Shown here: positions 43,481 through 57,509 of the stretch, piece by piece | Numbering within the stretch: position 1 is the first letter of the stretch | How the letters are laid out: the number at the start of each line of letters is the position of its first letter | NCBI GenBank assembly: GCA_903813345.2 | Contig: CAIIXF020000005.1 | Span: forward strand, 22,511,375 to 22,575,374 | Length of the DNA stretch: 64,000 bases | DNA from: Owenia fusiformis | Lineage: Eukaryota; Annelida; Polychaeta; Sabellida; Oweniidae | Direction of reading: 5' to 3' | Translations under genes and position numbers: made by a program | Notes under the pieces: model-generated | Seen by the model: only the letters and a program-made list of their open reading frames with translations | What the model was told of the DNA's origin: nothing | The model's database searches: none

Positions 43481-43680
43481 CTCACAAGCTATGCATACCA
43501 ATAGCCCAGTTTCAAGTTTTCAAGAATGGTTTACACAAGAAGGGTTTCCAAAATGGTCCATCATGGAATACCATGGCCCTCTTTTCTCGTATCATAGACA
43601 CAGACAGGTTTTTAGATGCGATGTGTAACATAATGAAAATGCTCTGGCTTCTTCCTAACTTGGCAAGTTCTTTCTTATAG

Positions 43681-46220
43681 TCTAAAGGACCAAACTTTGC
43701 CGAAATTCTGACATACGACCTTAGTTCTAATAGATATGTTGCTATTCTCGAAAATTCTGAATCAAAAATTGATTGATGACGTCACAATTTATGCAAATTA
43801 ACTAATTTGCATAATTGAATATCATTACTTTATGTGAAATTTAATTAGGTTTAATTTGATACCAATATCATCTCTATAGACCAAATAATGACAAAGTTAC
43901 AAATGAATTAAGATTCCAAGGTTAGATGTCTAAAGATGCGTAACCATGGTAACGGAATGCAACAATACAGTGCAACCAATGAGATTTTGCAAGGGCATCC
44001 GGCAAAAAATTGAGCCTCAAAGTGTTACCTTTCAAAAAAGTATGGATGCCATAAATTAACAGAGACCGAAACGTTGGGTAAATTTTTTGAAACGATAGAG
44101 AGCCATGGGTCTCTATCTCAGAATTTGAATTGTTTTCCTTTATTTGTTTCATTTTTCAGAATACTTTACGAAAGAGATTTGACACGTTCGCTCCTCTCAT
44201 TTTGGTAAAGCCTTTGGTTTGTAATGAGAAGATTGTCTATATACTTTCTCCAGTATGTATGGACAAATATTATGTACATGTACTCCATTGTTTATGAACA
44301 CACATTTTGTATGAACGAATAATATGTACTTTCTCCAGTGTGTAGGAACGCAGATTATGTACGTTCTCCAGTTTGTATGAACGAATATTTTGTTTATTCA
44401 TCAACGTGCATGCATGAACCAACACATTTTAACTTGTATATGGAACCCAACGATTAAGTATTTCCAAGTAAGATTTTTTTTAGAAATGTTTGTGTAATTT
44501 GGTCAATAAACTAACTATAAATGTCTGCAATAATAGAAAATTCATAGTGATTTTTGGGCATTTTGGTAAAGCCTTTGGTTTGTAATGGGAAGAGTGTCTT
44601 TATCACTAGAACTGTTCTGCAGGGGTCTTTTGCACATTGATAAATTATATACTAGTACATCTACATGCTTCAAAAGTTGCATTCTCAATCCTTTACTGCC
44701 ACTTTAAGTAAGACTTGTCTCTAGAAGACAAAAATCAGGGGAAGTAGAAGTTTATAAATGAAGACAAGAAAGTCATGTTGTTATACAAAACACCAATGTA
44801 TTTGAAGAACATTTCTTTACAAATGATTACAATTTCGTACATCTAGTTCCATTGTATTATATGTACCAAGACAGGAATATGTATAAAAATATATACAATT
44901 AACAATATGACATATATAGACATGCAGCACATCCTTACAACCCTGTGCTCTTAGAACTCCCCTAAAGGAAGATATGTAGGGGCATCAGTAAAAACTACAA
45001 GACTATAATCAACTTACTAGATAGCTATGTTTAAACAGAACGAGGAATGCAGTGAATTCCTCAACAGTCATGTTAATGAGTGAAATGCATGCCTTGATGC
45101 AGGAGTGATTCTGATGAAAATGTACAATTATACAGGCCCATATGACAATACTGCTTTAATGTATTTATCTTTATTTGGCAAGCGTTTTGCAAATTAAAAA
45201 ATTGCCAAAGAAATATACCAAGGTGGCCGAGACTGTTTAAATTTTATTTCGAAATATAAGAACAACAACACTGATAATGAGTATCTTAATAAATACATAG
45301 ATATATGAGATTAATCTTCTTAAAAAAACACCAAATTAAATAGACGCCAATGCTCCGATATCCCAAAAATCGGTAAATTAACCTCTTGAATCCAAGGTTC
45401 TAAAATCAGTTGAAACCAGAGAATTTTTCATTTTTGTCAGCTTTTGACACTTTACTAAATACATAAACAACAGGTGATGCTCATTTTAGTAAAATTAGAC
45501 GGCAGAGATCATTTTTACACATTTTAAAACAAATTTTGTGAAAACGTTTTGTGTAAACTGGATGAAAAATGTTCAAATAAGAGCAATTTTAGTGAATCTT
45601 TTTTGTGACGGATTATCTGTCACTCTGGGTTTCAAGGTCATTTTTCAGGTAACGGGAAAAAAAGAGATTTAAGACAAATACATTATTCCAAGAGATTTTC
45701 ACTCAAGATGGTCTGCTAGCATCAAGTTTTCTTATTACATCACTTTTACTTTTTATCATACAAAGTAGTACATGGGAACCAAATACTAGATGCAAGACTT
45801 TCTTCAAAATATTTAAAGTAAACATCAAGATAATAGCATTTATAATGTCAAAATAACTAATTTTAAAAACAGAAATTATGGAGTTCAGTTGGTTCTAATG
45901 ACACCATCTAACTTCATGAAAGACAATTGAAAGTCAGAACAATACAGTCAGACAATATTTTCAAGAATCCCTCAATTGTTCTAAGTAAATCCTCAATTTT
46001 GGACTTTAAATTGAGGTGGTCACACTTTTAGAAGTGTCTTCACTGCTCATTTAAAGGACAATGTTTTTACGACACCAATATAGGCCAAAAGACATACTAT
46101 TTCCACAGTCACTTAGTCCTTCTTCTTGCATTTTTTGCCACTCAATTTTCATAAACATGTACACATACAGAAAAAAAATGCCTGTCGTGGTGAATTCCAT
46201 TGATCTCAAAGGTACTGTAT
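43681..46220. other. Spacer and DHX15 3' UTR; short tandem units at 44237-44400
   Basis: Near 44237-44400 a ~55-60-base unit (TTTCTCCAGT.TGTATGAACGAATAAT..GTAC) recurs three to four times. TTTGGTAAAGCCTTTGGTTTG is duplicated at 44201 and 44563. TTTATT at 45170-45175 is AATAAA on the minus strand, about 1 kb after the DHX15 stop, a possible poly(A) signal. No other gene is seen. Confidence 0.45.
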
Positions 46221-48280
<2,060 letters not shown>

Positions 48281-48285
48281 GTTAC
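48281..48285 (+). repeat. Target-site duplication GTTAC (left)
   Basis: GTTAC immediately before the left LTR is repeated at 57717-57721 after the right LTR. Confidence 0.92.
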
Positions 48286-48492
48286 TGTTGTATTATCTGA
48301 TTGATCATATTTGATTGTGTTATTTCGTGATACTACACTTGTGTTTATTTCGTGACATACTGTATGCACGAGCGCCATCTTTACTTATAAAGTCAGCCAT
48401 CTTGATGTACATGTGTAAAATATTTCAAAGTATAATATAGACATAAAAATCAACATAAAACATTGTTATTGTCGTCATATTATAACAGAACA
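48286..48492 (+). repeat. Outer Gypsy element, 5' LTR
   Basis: 207 bp, starts TGTTGTATTATC, ends AACAGAACA. Differs from the 3' LTR at 48336 and 48342. Confidence 0.93.
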
Positions 48493-48503
48493 TGGTGTCA
48501 GAT
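48493..48503 (+). promoter_or_regulatory. Outer Gypsy primer-binding site (tRNA-Leu type)
   Basis: TGGTGTCAGAT directly abuts the LTR. TGGTGTCAGA is complementary to the 3' end of common leucine tRNAs ending TCTGACACCA. Confidence 0.65.
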
Positions 48504-48742
48504 ATATATTTCTACACCGAGGACAGTTCAAACTGCGTAAAAATCGACAGTGGGAGCCGATGTTGATGGATTATTGTGGATATTTTGAAAACCAGGTGAC
48601 ATTTTTCCTCGGAAAATAAGTTATATTTTCGAAAATATCATATCTCAACATACTAGAACTTACTAGACAGTACTCCTGTATATATATGTGCATATTATAA
48701 TATTCAACAATATATGATATATGTGAACTGTACCAAATCAAT

Positions 48743-50575
48743 ATGGCAAATCTTCTTGTTCAACCTCCTGAGCCATTGGACTCCTCAAAGCCAGAGTTAT
48801 GGACAAAATGGATAAGGCGATTTGAGCGGTATATGATAGCTTCAAACTTAAATGAGTCTGGAGATAAAACTCAAATTAACAGTTTAATTTACCATATGGG
48901 AGAATTCGCTGAGGATATCTTCCAGAGTTTTACTTTTACCGCAGCTGATGAAGACAGTGAAAACTATAAGTGCGTCAAAGCAAAATTTCAAGAATACTTC
49001 ATTGTTCGACGTAATGTTATATTCGAACGTGCTACATTTAACAGAAGAATTCAAGAAGACGGTGAGTCCGTTGATAATTTCATTACTGATTTGTATTCCT
49101 TGTCGGAGCATTGCGACTTTGACGCTCCTGTTGTGGGAGAAACTCGTCGTGAACAATTCATCAGAGACCGTATTGTGGTCGGTATATCAGATGCTCGATT
49201 GTCAGAAAAACTGCAACTCGACTCAAAGTTAACACTAAAATCTGCAATGGACGCTGTGAAATCCAAGGCAGCTGTTCATAAGCAACAAGAACAGTTAAGA
49301 ATCCCTACTAGCCAGTCTGCGATTCAGGAAGTCTCCAATTCGAAAGGCGGTTTTAAGGGCAATAGGAATCGTTCACATAAGAAGAGGAGATCAGGACAAG
49401 ACAAATCACCAGCTAATGCTACAAATTCTAAGTGTACCAGATGCGGTGGAACGCCACATATTAAAGCTAAATGCAAAGCCAAAAATTCACAATGTGGGAA
49501 ATGTTCCCGATATGGCCACTGGGCTAAATATTGCCTATCTAAAGTCGATAACGTTGATCATGTTACAGCGTCTAGAGATCTTGATCATGCCTTTATAGGG
49601 TTGTTGACTTCCAACAAACCTCAGTGTGATGAATTTGATACTTTGTTGATGTTAAATCAAAAGCATGTGCAGTTCAAGCTAGACACTGGAGCAGATGTTT
49701 CAGTTATCACACCCGAAATTTACAATACTGTTAAATCATCATGTTCAAAGATTCAAAAACCAAGTAAAATCTTGTATGGTGCTGGTAAACATGTATTGAA
49801 ATGTACTGGCATGGTTAGTGCCAGTGTGTCAGCTGGTAATAAATCTTGCAAGCAGGATTTTTACATAGTAAAGGGCTTACAAAAATGCCTGTTGGGTAAA
49901 CCTGCCATAAGATCTTTAGGTCTTCTATCTGTGAATGCCAATTGTAACTTGAAATCTAATCACAGTCACATTGAACAAATTTCAAACTCAGAGAGTAGTG
50001 ATATATACTCTAAACATGCAGAGCTTTTCACAGGCTTAGGAAGACTTGAAAAATCTTATGAAATAAAACTAAAATCTGATGCTCAGCCTTTCGCTCTAAC
50101 CACTACGCGCAATGTAGCTTTACCATTATTGCCTAAAGTTAAGGCTGAACTTGAAAAACTTGAAAGTTTGGGGGTCGTCTCAAAAATTGATGAACCTACA
50201 GAATGGTGCGCTCCCTTAGTGGTTGTAGTCAAAGACGAGCATAATGTTAGATTGTGTGTTGATTTTACCAAACTCAATGAAGCTGTATGTGTTGAAAAGT
50301 ATACACTTCCAAGTGTAGATGTCACCTTGGGTCAGCTGGCAGGGGGGCAGGTATTTACAAAGCTAGACTGCAATTCTGGATTTTATCAAGTACCCTTAGA
50401 TCCCAAGTCCCGTCATTTGACCACATTTATCACTCCATTTGGGCGGTATTATTTCAACAGAGTTCCTTTTGGGATAAATTCAGCTCCTGAACATTTTCAG
50501 CGAAGAATGAATGAAATTTTAGCTGGAATGTCAAATGTTGTTTGTCAAATGGACGATATTCTTGTCTTTGGTAAG
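48743..50575 (+). pseudogene. Outer Gypsy gag-pol, 5' part (Gag, protease, RT to the catalytic DD)
   Basis: 611 codons from ATG to the insertion point. The Gag-like region (about residues 1-225) is followed by zinc knuckles (CTRCGG.. at 231; CX2CX4HX4C at 251-264), an aspartic protease LDTGADVS (DTG at 314-316), and reverse transcriptase with FTKLDCNSGFYQV and QMDDILVFG (catalytic pair at 604-605). The frame runs on 14 codons into the nested LTR and stops at 50617. The remainder of the gene is at 55164-57267. Confidence 0.93.
50571..50575 (+). repeat. Target-site duplication GTAAG of the nested element (left)
   Basis: GTAAG at 50571-50575 is repeated at 55159-55163, directly outside the two inner LTRs. 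Confidence 0.93.
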
Positions 50576-50755
50576 TGTTGTGTTTTGTATCAAGACTTTA
50601 TTATACATCAAACATAATATAAGAACTACATAGTTAATGTGTTTCTAGTAGGAAGCCAGACTTACAAGTGTCTGCTATAAGCATGGTAATCTCAGTTAAG
50701 GGTATCAGATATCTTACATGTCTTAATGACCAGTACTGAAACCAGATACATAACA
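50576..50755 (-). repeat. Nested Gypsy element, 3' LTR
   Basis: 180 bp, reads TGTTGTGTTTTG.. to ..GATACATAACA on the plus strand. I see no difference from the copy at 54979-55158. Confidence 0.94.
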
Positions 50756-50768
50756 TCTCCCTTCTTTT
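50756..50768 (-). promoter_or_regulatory. Nested Gypsy polypurine tract
   Basis: AAAAGAAGGGAGA on the minus strand directly next to the 3' LTR, the expected plus-strand primer site. Confidence 0.75.
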
Positions 50769-51113
50769 AGTTTAAAAACAAGTTAAACTTTTAACAGTCA
50801 TCTCATTGAAATATGATCATTACTAATTCTGAATATTTTGTAAGGGAGCTCATTTAAACTTTACTAGCCATGTAATTTGAACTATCTGACCTGTCTCATG
50901 AACTTTAGTATTCATTGATAAAATGTCCAGTGCATATGTTTGTACTACATGCTAATGAGGTTCTTGACCTAAGAGTTTACTACAGTCTTACTACAATGTT
51001 TATTTTGATATGCTAATTTGGTCTATCCTTGACCTTCATTGCAAATATGGATATTTCCATTTCACTTCCAGTCTTGGGTCTACACTATATTATTGACAGT
51101 CATTTCACACATT

Positions 51114-54100
51114 TTATGCTGGAATTAAATGTCTCCTATTCCTTCTAAATTGTCCTCCATCTGGGGTTTCAACTAGATATGATCTGGGCGAATCTAGTTT
51201 CTCAGTCACTGTTGCATTTCTCCAGATGTATTTATTGTTCCTTTTCTCACGGACTTTGACAGGGGTATTAGGTTGAAGAGGGGCAAGGGGACGAGCGCGG
51301 AGGTCATACTTTCTCTTCTCCATCTGCTTTTTCTGCTGAAGTTTTGTGCGAACGTTGGGATCTGGGCTTTGGGGATTCAGTAGAACATCACTTGTAGGAA
51401 TTTTAGATCGCAGTTTTCTACCCATAAGTAATTCTGCTGGGGATTTGTTGATCTTCGCATCAATTGGGGTGTTTCTCAAATTCAGCATGGCTGTGAAAAT
51501 ATCATCTGATTTTCTGATAATATTTTTTACAGTCTGAATTGTCCTTTCAATTTGGCCATTGCTATTTGCTAGATTCGGGCTCGATGTAGCAATGTCCAAG
51601 TTGTAGTCTTCGCTGAATTTTACATATTCTGATGATTGAAATGGTGGACCATTGTCACTGAATACTGTTTGGGGAATACCATTTCTGCTGAACGAGGCTT
51701 TTAGGCAATTTATGATGGGTTTTGCCTTGGTGCTGGTGAGTGAGTACAGCTCAGGGTACTTGCTGTAGTAGTCTACTCCAATTAGGTAATCCTTGTTGTT
51801 ATGTGAGAATAGGTCAACACCTATCTTTTCCCAGGGGCGCATAGGAACCTTATGTGGAATCATAGGTTCTCTTTGATTGGCATTTCTGTGGGTTTTGCAA
51901 ATGTCACAGTTTTTTATCATATCCTCGATCTGGGAATTCATGTTGGGCCAAAAGAGTGTCTCTCTTGCTATGGATTTTGTTTTAACGATTCCCATATGGT
52001 TTTCATGGATAAGCGACTTTACTTCGTCTCTCATTGATGTGGGAATTACCAGTTTCAGGCCTTTGAACACGAGACCATCAACTGTACTAAGTTCATCATG
52101 AAAGGTGTAATATGGCATGACTGACTCATGTACATCAGTCTTTTCAGGCCATCCAATTCTGCAATATTCCATAATGCGTTGCAGTACAGGGTCATTCGAG
52201 GTCGCGTTCCTGTACTCTTGCTGTTTTGGTTTAGACATGGGTAAAGCTTGAAGTAATCCATCTGCTTGTTGATCAATGTCGTTCATGATAGAAGCAATAA
52301 TTTTCGAGCTTTCTGTGTCACTGTCTACACATGCTCTGCTGAGAGTGTCTGATATAACCATGTCTTTTCCAGGTTTCCACTTGATTGTGACATCGTACTT
52401 TTGCATTTGCAAAAGCATTCTTTGTAATCGAGCTGGGGCTTTATTTAGAGCTTTCTTTGCGATCACCTCCAGGGGCTTGTGATCAGTTTCCACGACGAAG
52501 GGCTTACCATAGAGGTATTGGTGAAACTTAGTTGCTCCAAAACATATACTCGTCATCTCTTTCTCTATTTGGGAGTAGTTTTGTTGGGCAGGGGTTAGAG
52601 ATTTTGACGCGTAGCATACAGGCATATCATCCTGTAGTAGGACAGCTCCAAGACCATCTTTCGAAGAGTCTACATTCAGCACTGATGGCTTATTGGGGTC
52701 GTAAAACTTGAGAACTGGCGCTGTAGTTATAAGCTTTTTCAGCTGCTCATAGGCTTCTATCTGTGGCTTATTCCATTCGAATATAATATCCTCTTTCAGT
52801 AGTTCTCGCAAGGGAGCATTTAGCTCTGATAAGCGTGGTACGAATTTGGCAACATAATTCACCATGCCAAGGAATCGACTCAGTGATTGTTTATCTGTAG
52901 GGGTTTTTATCTCAACTATCGCTTTTATCCGATCATCCGGGATACTCAGTCCATCTCTCGACCATGTATGTCCTACATATGTGACTGATGGCACATTAAA
53001 CTGGCATTTCTTCCTGTTAAACTTGAGGTTGTTCTCACTTGCTCTTTGGAACACTGCTTCCATTCGATGCTTAAGCTGTTCTTCATCTTTGCCAGAAATC
53101 AATATATCATCCACTTGGACTTCAACGCCATCTATTCCTTCTAGGACTTTACAAACTTCCATCTGGAACTTTTCAGTAGATATGTTTAGTCCATATGGCA
53201 GACGCGTAAATCGATATCGTCCGAAGGGTGTGTTGAAGCAAGTAAGCAACGAACTCTCGTGATCAAGTTCAAGTTGCCAAAATGAGGTTGTCGCATCCAA
53301 TTTGGTAAACCTCGTAGCACCTTTCAATCTTGTGCTGATCTCTTCTGTTGTGGCAGTAGGGTACGGTTCCCTTTTAATAACTTTGTTGAGGTTTGCAGGA
53401 TCAAGGCATATCCTAAGAGATTTGTCGCTCTTCTCAACCAAAACTATATTATTCACCCAATCAGTGGGCTCATCCACTTTGGCAATTACTCCTTGTTTTT
53501 GCATTCGCTCTAATTCAGTTTTCAATTTGTCTCTCTGATGAACAGCTACCTTGTAAGGGGGGTGTACCACAGGCGTGACATTTTCTTCAAGGGTAATGTG
53601 CACTTTGCTAGGCAGACAGCCTAGGCCTTCAAATAAATAGCTGTAATTCGACACCAACTGGTCTGTGGTCAGTGTGCTGTCAGAGCCAACTGTAGAAATG
53701 TTACTTCTGGAAACTAAGCCAAAGAGAACAGCTGATTGCAGACTAATTAAAGTGTCAGCTTTCTCCTTAATTACTATGAATCTCACTTTGTAGTTAATCC
53801 CTTTGAAGTAACAAGACATATCACATTCACCCATGACGTCCAGGGGCTGCCTGTTGTAGGTAAATAGCCTTGTGGTAGAAGCTTTCATAGGGGGGTGTCT
53901 TAACCTCTTGAACAGTCCATGTGAGATCACATTGGCCTGGGCACCTGTGTCCACCTTAGCAGTAAGGGTGTGCCCACCTGTTTTTAGTTGTATAATCCAG
54001 GATTTGGAGTTGGGTATATCTGGGGTTTTGGCGGGAATCTGGGCTATCTTTGATGTCTGGGTGTCTGGGATTTCAGTGGTTACAGATCCCAAGTACACTT

Positions 54101-54929
54101 CATCTTCTGAAGATACTGATTCCTCCACCTGGTTCACTTTTCGGGGGTTTCTACGTTTTCCAGATTTTCCTTGCCTCCGTTGTCTAGAGTCCTTTTCACT
54201 AGATTTCCCACTACGGCAACATCTTTTAAAATGCCCGAATTTTAAACATCCGTTACACTGCTCATTAGCCGCAGGACACGTGCCTCCTCTATGTATCAGT
54301 CCACAGTTGTCACACCTTTGTGACTGCGACTTCTTTACAATACAGACTTCCTCATGTCCACTTTCTGTGCGGGAATTGAGAGAGTTCTTATGGACGTTAC
54401 TCTGCTCGTATAAGCGTGCTATCTTTAGAGCATGGTCCAATGTGAGGTCCTCCTCGTATCTTAGTAGCTTCTCTTGGACTTGTGTTGAATGGCAATGTGT
54501 CAATATCATGTCGGCGATCATCTCATCAAGATTGGGGAATTTACAGTCTCTGCCAATAAGTCTAAGTTTTGTAACAAACTCGTCAATAGACTCATCCTTC
54601 GACTGGTAGCATTCATAGAACATTTTCCTCTGGATCGACCTGTTTTTCTTGGGCGTACAATATTCCTCAAATTTATCAAGGAGGGTTTTAGACTCCTTCT
54701 TTTGTGATTCCGAAAGTACCCCAGTGGCAATCCACGATCTGCAAATGTCCCTTCCTTTCTCGCCGATAAGAAGGAGAATTTGAGCGGCTTTCTCTTGCTC
54801 TTTCCATTTTGTGGCATCAGGAGAATCAAACATTAATTCAATAAGTTCTCTCCATCTCTTCCAATCTTCTGAGAGATTAGGGCCATAAAAGTCTAATTCC
54901 TTCACTATCTTTGAGTATCCACTTGCCAT
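51114..54929 (-). CDS. Nested Gypsy gag-pol polyprotein (intact, 1271 aa)
   Basis: An unbroken frame. Gag (1-200) is followed by two zinc knuckles (206-218, CX2CX3HX4C; 225-238, CX2CX4HX4C) and a basic linker. The protease has VDTGAQANVIS (DTG 327-329). Reverse transcriptase spans about 470-650, with FTKLDATTSFWQ (D545) and VQVDDILISG (D607/D608). RNase H is about 745-870 (NVDSSKDGLGAVL, ETDHKPLEV, KDMVISDTLSRA). Integrase has an HHCC finger (about 975-1014) and a D1039, D1092, E1128 triad with the Gypsy D-35-E spacing. The C-terminus is PDGGQFRRNRRHLIPA. The product would be cut into capsid, protease, RT/RNase H and integrase in cytoplasmic particles. Length and domain order are typical of env-less Ty3/Gypsy. 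The start is the first ATG after the leader. Confidence 0.96.
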   Translation of the reverse strand: MASGYSKIVKELDFYGPNLSEDWKRWRELIELMFDSPDATKWKEQEKAAQILLLIGEKGRDICRSWIATGVLSESQKKESKTLLDKFEEYCTPKKNRSIQRKMFYECYQSKDESIDEFVTKLRLIGRDCKFPNLDEMIADMILTHCHSTQVQEKLLRYEEDLTLDHALKIARLYEQSNVHKNSLNSRTESGHEEVCIVKKSQSQRCDNCGLIHRGGTCPAANEQCNGCLKFGHFKRCCRSGKSSEKDSRQRRQGKSGKRRNPRKVNQVEESVSSEDEVYLGSVTTEIPDTQTSKIAQIPAKTPDIPNSKSWIIQLKTGGHTLTAKVDTGAQANVISHGLFKRLRHPPMKASTTRLFTYNRQPLDVMGECDMSCYFKGINYKVRFIVIKEKADTLISLQSAVLFGLVSRSNISTVGSDSTLTTDQLVSNYSYLFEGLGCLPSKVHITLEENVTPVVHPPYKVAVHQRDKLKTELERMQKQGVIAKVDEPTDWVNNIVLVEKSDKSLRICLDPANLNKVIKREPYPTATTEEISTRLKGATRFTKLDATTSFWQLELDHESSLLTCFNTPFGRYRFTRLPYGLNISTEKFQMEVCKVLEGIDGVEVQVDDILISGKDEEQLKHRMEAVFQRASENNLKFNRKKCQFNVPSVTYVGHTWSRDGLSIPDDRIKAIVEIKTPTDKQSLSRFLGMVNYVAKFVPRLSELNAPLRELLKEDIIFEWNKPQIEAYEQLKKLITTAPVLKFYDPNKPSVLNVDSSKDGLGAVLLQDDMPVCYASKSLTPAQQNYSQIEKEMTSICFGATKFHQYLYGKPFVVETDHKPLEVIAKKALNKAPARLQRMLLQMQKYDVTIKWKPGKDMVISDTLSRACVDSDTESSKIIASIMNDIDQQADGLLQALPMSKPKQQEYRNATSNDPVLQRIMEYCRIGWPEKTDVHESVMPYYTFHDELSTVDGLVFKGLKLVIPTSMRDEVKSLIHENHMGIVKTKSIARETLFWPNMNSQIEDMIKNCDICKTHRNANQREPMIPHKVPMRPWEKIGVDLFSHNNKDYLIGVDYYSKYPELYSLTSTKAKPIINCLKASFSRNGIPQTVFSDNGPPFQSSEYVKFSEDYNLDIATSSPNLANSNGQIERTIQTVKNIIRKSDDIFTAMLNLRNTPIDAKINKSPAELLMGRKLRSKIPTSDVLLNPQSPDPNVRTKLQQKKQMEKRKYDLRARPLAPLQPNTPVKVREKRNNKYIWRNATVTEKLDSPRSYLVETPDGGQFRRNRRHLIPA

Positions 54930-54966
54930 TGTTATTGTCTCTGATCTACTTATTCATGTGAGACCA

Positions 54967-54978
54967 CATCTGACATCA
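54967..54978 (-). promoter_or_regulatory. Nested Gypsy primer-binding site
   Basis: TGATGTCAGATG on the minus strand abuts the 5' LTR. It differs from the outer element's TGGTGTCAGAT at the third base. Confidence 0.6.
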
Positions 54979-55158
54979 TGTTGTGTTTTGTATCAAGACT
55001 TTATTATACATCAAACATAATATAAGAACTACATAGTTAATGTGTTTCTAGTAGGAAGCCAGACTTACAAGTGTCTGCTATAAGCATGGTAATCTCAGTT
55101 AAGGGTATCAGATATCTTACATGTCTTAATGACCAGTACTGAAACCAGATACATAACA
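54979..55158 (-). repeat. Nested Gypsy element, 5' LTR
   Basis: 180 bp, same string as 50576-50755. Acts as the 5' LTR because the element runs on the minus strand. Confidence 0.94.
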
Positions 55159-55163
55159 GTAAG

Positions 55164-57267
55164 GATACTGCTGAGCATGACAAGGTACTTGAAAGTGTCC
55201 TTGTGAAACTCAAAAATGCCGGTGTGACGCTCAACAAAAAGAAATGTGAGTTTAGGAAAACCACTATCAAATATCTGGGTCATATAATCAATGGGAATTC
55301 AATTTCCGCTGATCCTGATAAAGTGCGTGCAATCATTGAAATGCCGAGTCCGACAGATGTTTCGGGAGTTCGTAGATTTTTGGGGATAATCAATCAACTC
55401 GGGAAATTTTCACCAAATCTGGCTGAAAAATCTCAACCAATTCGCGAACTTCTTAAAAAAGACCGTGCGTTTTTGTGGGACATTGCACAGCAAAATGCTT
55501 TTGAAAGTATAAAAGCTGAAATCAGTAAACTACCAGTTTTGAAAATTTATGATTATAATCATGAAACCAGAGTTTCTGCTGATGCTTCAAAATTTGGGCT
55601 GGGAGCTTCACTGGAGCAACGTCCTCCAAAGGGAGAATGGCAGCCGGTAGCTTTCGCATCGTGTTCTATGTCAGAAACTGAAATGAGATATGCACAAATA
55701 GAGAAAGAGGCTCTTGCGATTACATGGGCTTGCGAGAAATTCGCGACATTTCTCATTGGTCTCAAGTTTCACATTCATACAGATCACAAACCACTTGTTC
55801 CACTTTTAAGTGTCAAAAATCTTGATGAGTTACCTGTTAGAATACAGCGCTTCAGAATAAGGCTTTTCAGATACAGGTATACAATCTCGCATGTACCAGG
55901 TAAGAACCTTATTATACCCGATGCTTTATCGCGAGCACCGCTTAGTGAAGTGGGCGATAATGTTGACCTAGAATCAAGCGCAAATGCTATGATCGATTCA
56001 GTGTATAGAAATCTTCCTGCAACAGAAGCAAGATTGGAACAAATCAAACATGAGCAAATGAATGATGTAATATGCCAAGCAATTACTGAATACACAATGA
56101 ATGGTTGGCCTGAAAGATCAAATATTCCCGGTGTTTTGAAACCATACTTACAACATCGCGCAGAATATAACTTAGTCAATGGCTTACTTATGCGAGGCGA
56201 ACGTATTATTATCCCGTCTAATTTGAGATTGGAAATGCTAGATCGCATTCACATGGGGCATCAAGGAATTGTTAAATGCCGCGAACGTGCAAAACAATCT
56301 ATGTGGTGGCCTGGTTTAAGCAAACAAATCGAAGATGTGGTTTTTAAATGTACTGTGTGTGCTGAACATAGGAAAAATCACTCAGAACCACTCATTCCAA
56401 CTGAATTTCCTCAGTTTCCATGGCAATTACTTGGAACAGACTTGTATACACTCAAAGGGGTTACATATCTTCTGGTGGTAGACTATTTCTCCAGATATGT
56501 TGAGGTAGCAAAATTGAATGGTCTTTCCTCCAGTCAAATCATAACTCATTTGAAGTCTATATTTAGCAGACACGGTATTCCGCAGAGGGTAAGGTCGGAT
56601 AATGGACCGCAATTTTCATCGCGAGAATACAAGAAATTCGCTAAAGAGTACAATTTTGAGATTACAACGAGCTCTCCTATGTTCGCTCAGAGTAATGGCG
56701 AAATTGAAAGGGCGGTGCAAACAGTCAAAAATCTAATTAAGAAATCGCGAGATCCTTATGTATCTCTTTTGGCTTATAGGAGCACCCCTCTTGCAAATGG
56801 GTATAGTCCCTCTGAGCTCTTATTTGGAAGGAAGATTCGTAATCATATTCCTCAAGTCCCAAGTCTCTTGAAACCAAATTGGCCATTTTTACAAAATGTA
56901 AGGGAGAGGGAAGTGAAATACAGGAATCAAAGCAAATTGAACTTTGATAGACATCACAGGGCTAAGCCTAGAAAAGCTAACACAGGGTGACAATGTCTTT
57001 GTTAGTGATATGAAACAACATGGTACTGTAATTGAGAAGTTACCATTTCCAAGGTCGTATAGGGTAGAAACACCTTCAGGTAAATCCTTTAGAAGGAATA
57101 GGTCATCTTTGGTTAAGTGTACACCACCATTATTTCATAGGTATGAAGATCAAGATGATCTAAATGTACATACAGACTCAAAAGAGTCACAGTCATCTAT
57201 GGTAGTTGATAATGCTGGATCACCAATTAGTGGTTCTAGCCAGGTTGAGGTTCCGGTTGAAAAATAA
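55164..57267 (+). pseudogene. Outer Gypsy gag-pol, 3' part (RT thumb, RNase H, integrase; frameshifted)
   Basis: Directly after the inner TSD the frame of the outer gag-pol continues. It reads the RT connection (YLGHIING), RNase H (VSADASKFGLGASL, HTDHKPLVPLL, IIPDALSRAP), an integrase zinc finger near 56250-56370 (HMGHQGIVKC.., CTVCAEH), and the DDE core (Asp at 56439, Asp at 56598, Glu at 56706). Near 56965-56990 the frame shifts by one base. The first frame stops after KANTG, while the C-terminal integrase module (LEKLTQGDNVFV.., FRRNRSSLV) continues in the other frame to a TAA at 57265-57267. Confidence 0.93.
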
Positions 57268-57500
57268 CCCAAGTGTTAACAGTGAACCTATATTGAGAAG
57301 GTCTCACAGATTGAGGAAACCTGTTAAAAGACTTATTGATGAGCTATAGTGACATTATTTACACTATGTATGATTTAGAGAGAGTTAGAGACTGTATTAC
57401 CAACTCTTATGAACATTTAAATTCTTACATAGTTTTAAGTCTTATGGACATTATTAGTTTAAGTGTAACATACGAAGTAGTAACACAATCAAAGGCTTCC

Positions 57501-57509
57501 AAAGGGAGA
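57501..57509 (+). promoter_or_regulatory. Outer Gypsy polypurine tract
   Basis: AAAGGGAGA immediately before the 3' LTR. Confidence 0.75.

Larger units (their letters stand above)
50576..55158 (-). mobile_element. Intact nested Ty3/Gypsy retrotransposon
   Basis: 4583 bp, minus orientation, inserted in the reverse-transcriptase region of the outer Gypsy element. The 180-bp LTRs (50576-50755 and 54979-55158) look identical base for base. The TSD is GTAAG. On the minus strand the primer-binding site after the 5' LTR reads TGATGTCAGAT (leucine-type with one change from the outer element), and a polypurine tract AAAAGAAGGGAGA precedes the 3' LTR. One 1271-codon gag-pol frame fills the interior; no env is present. 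All signs point to a very young and possibly still competent copy. Activity itself is not shown by the sequence. Confidence 0.96.

Noticed and set aside
43297-43680. 127-codon plus-strand frame
   Set aside because: Its first third is the 123-bp MITE, and the remainder has no family likeness.
51346-54707. Several plus-strand frames, one of 245 codons (53872-54609)
   Set aside because: All are antisense shadows of the nested Gypsy gag-pol, with no domain content.
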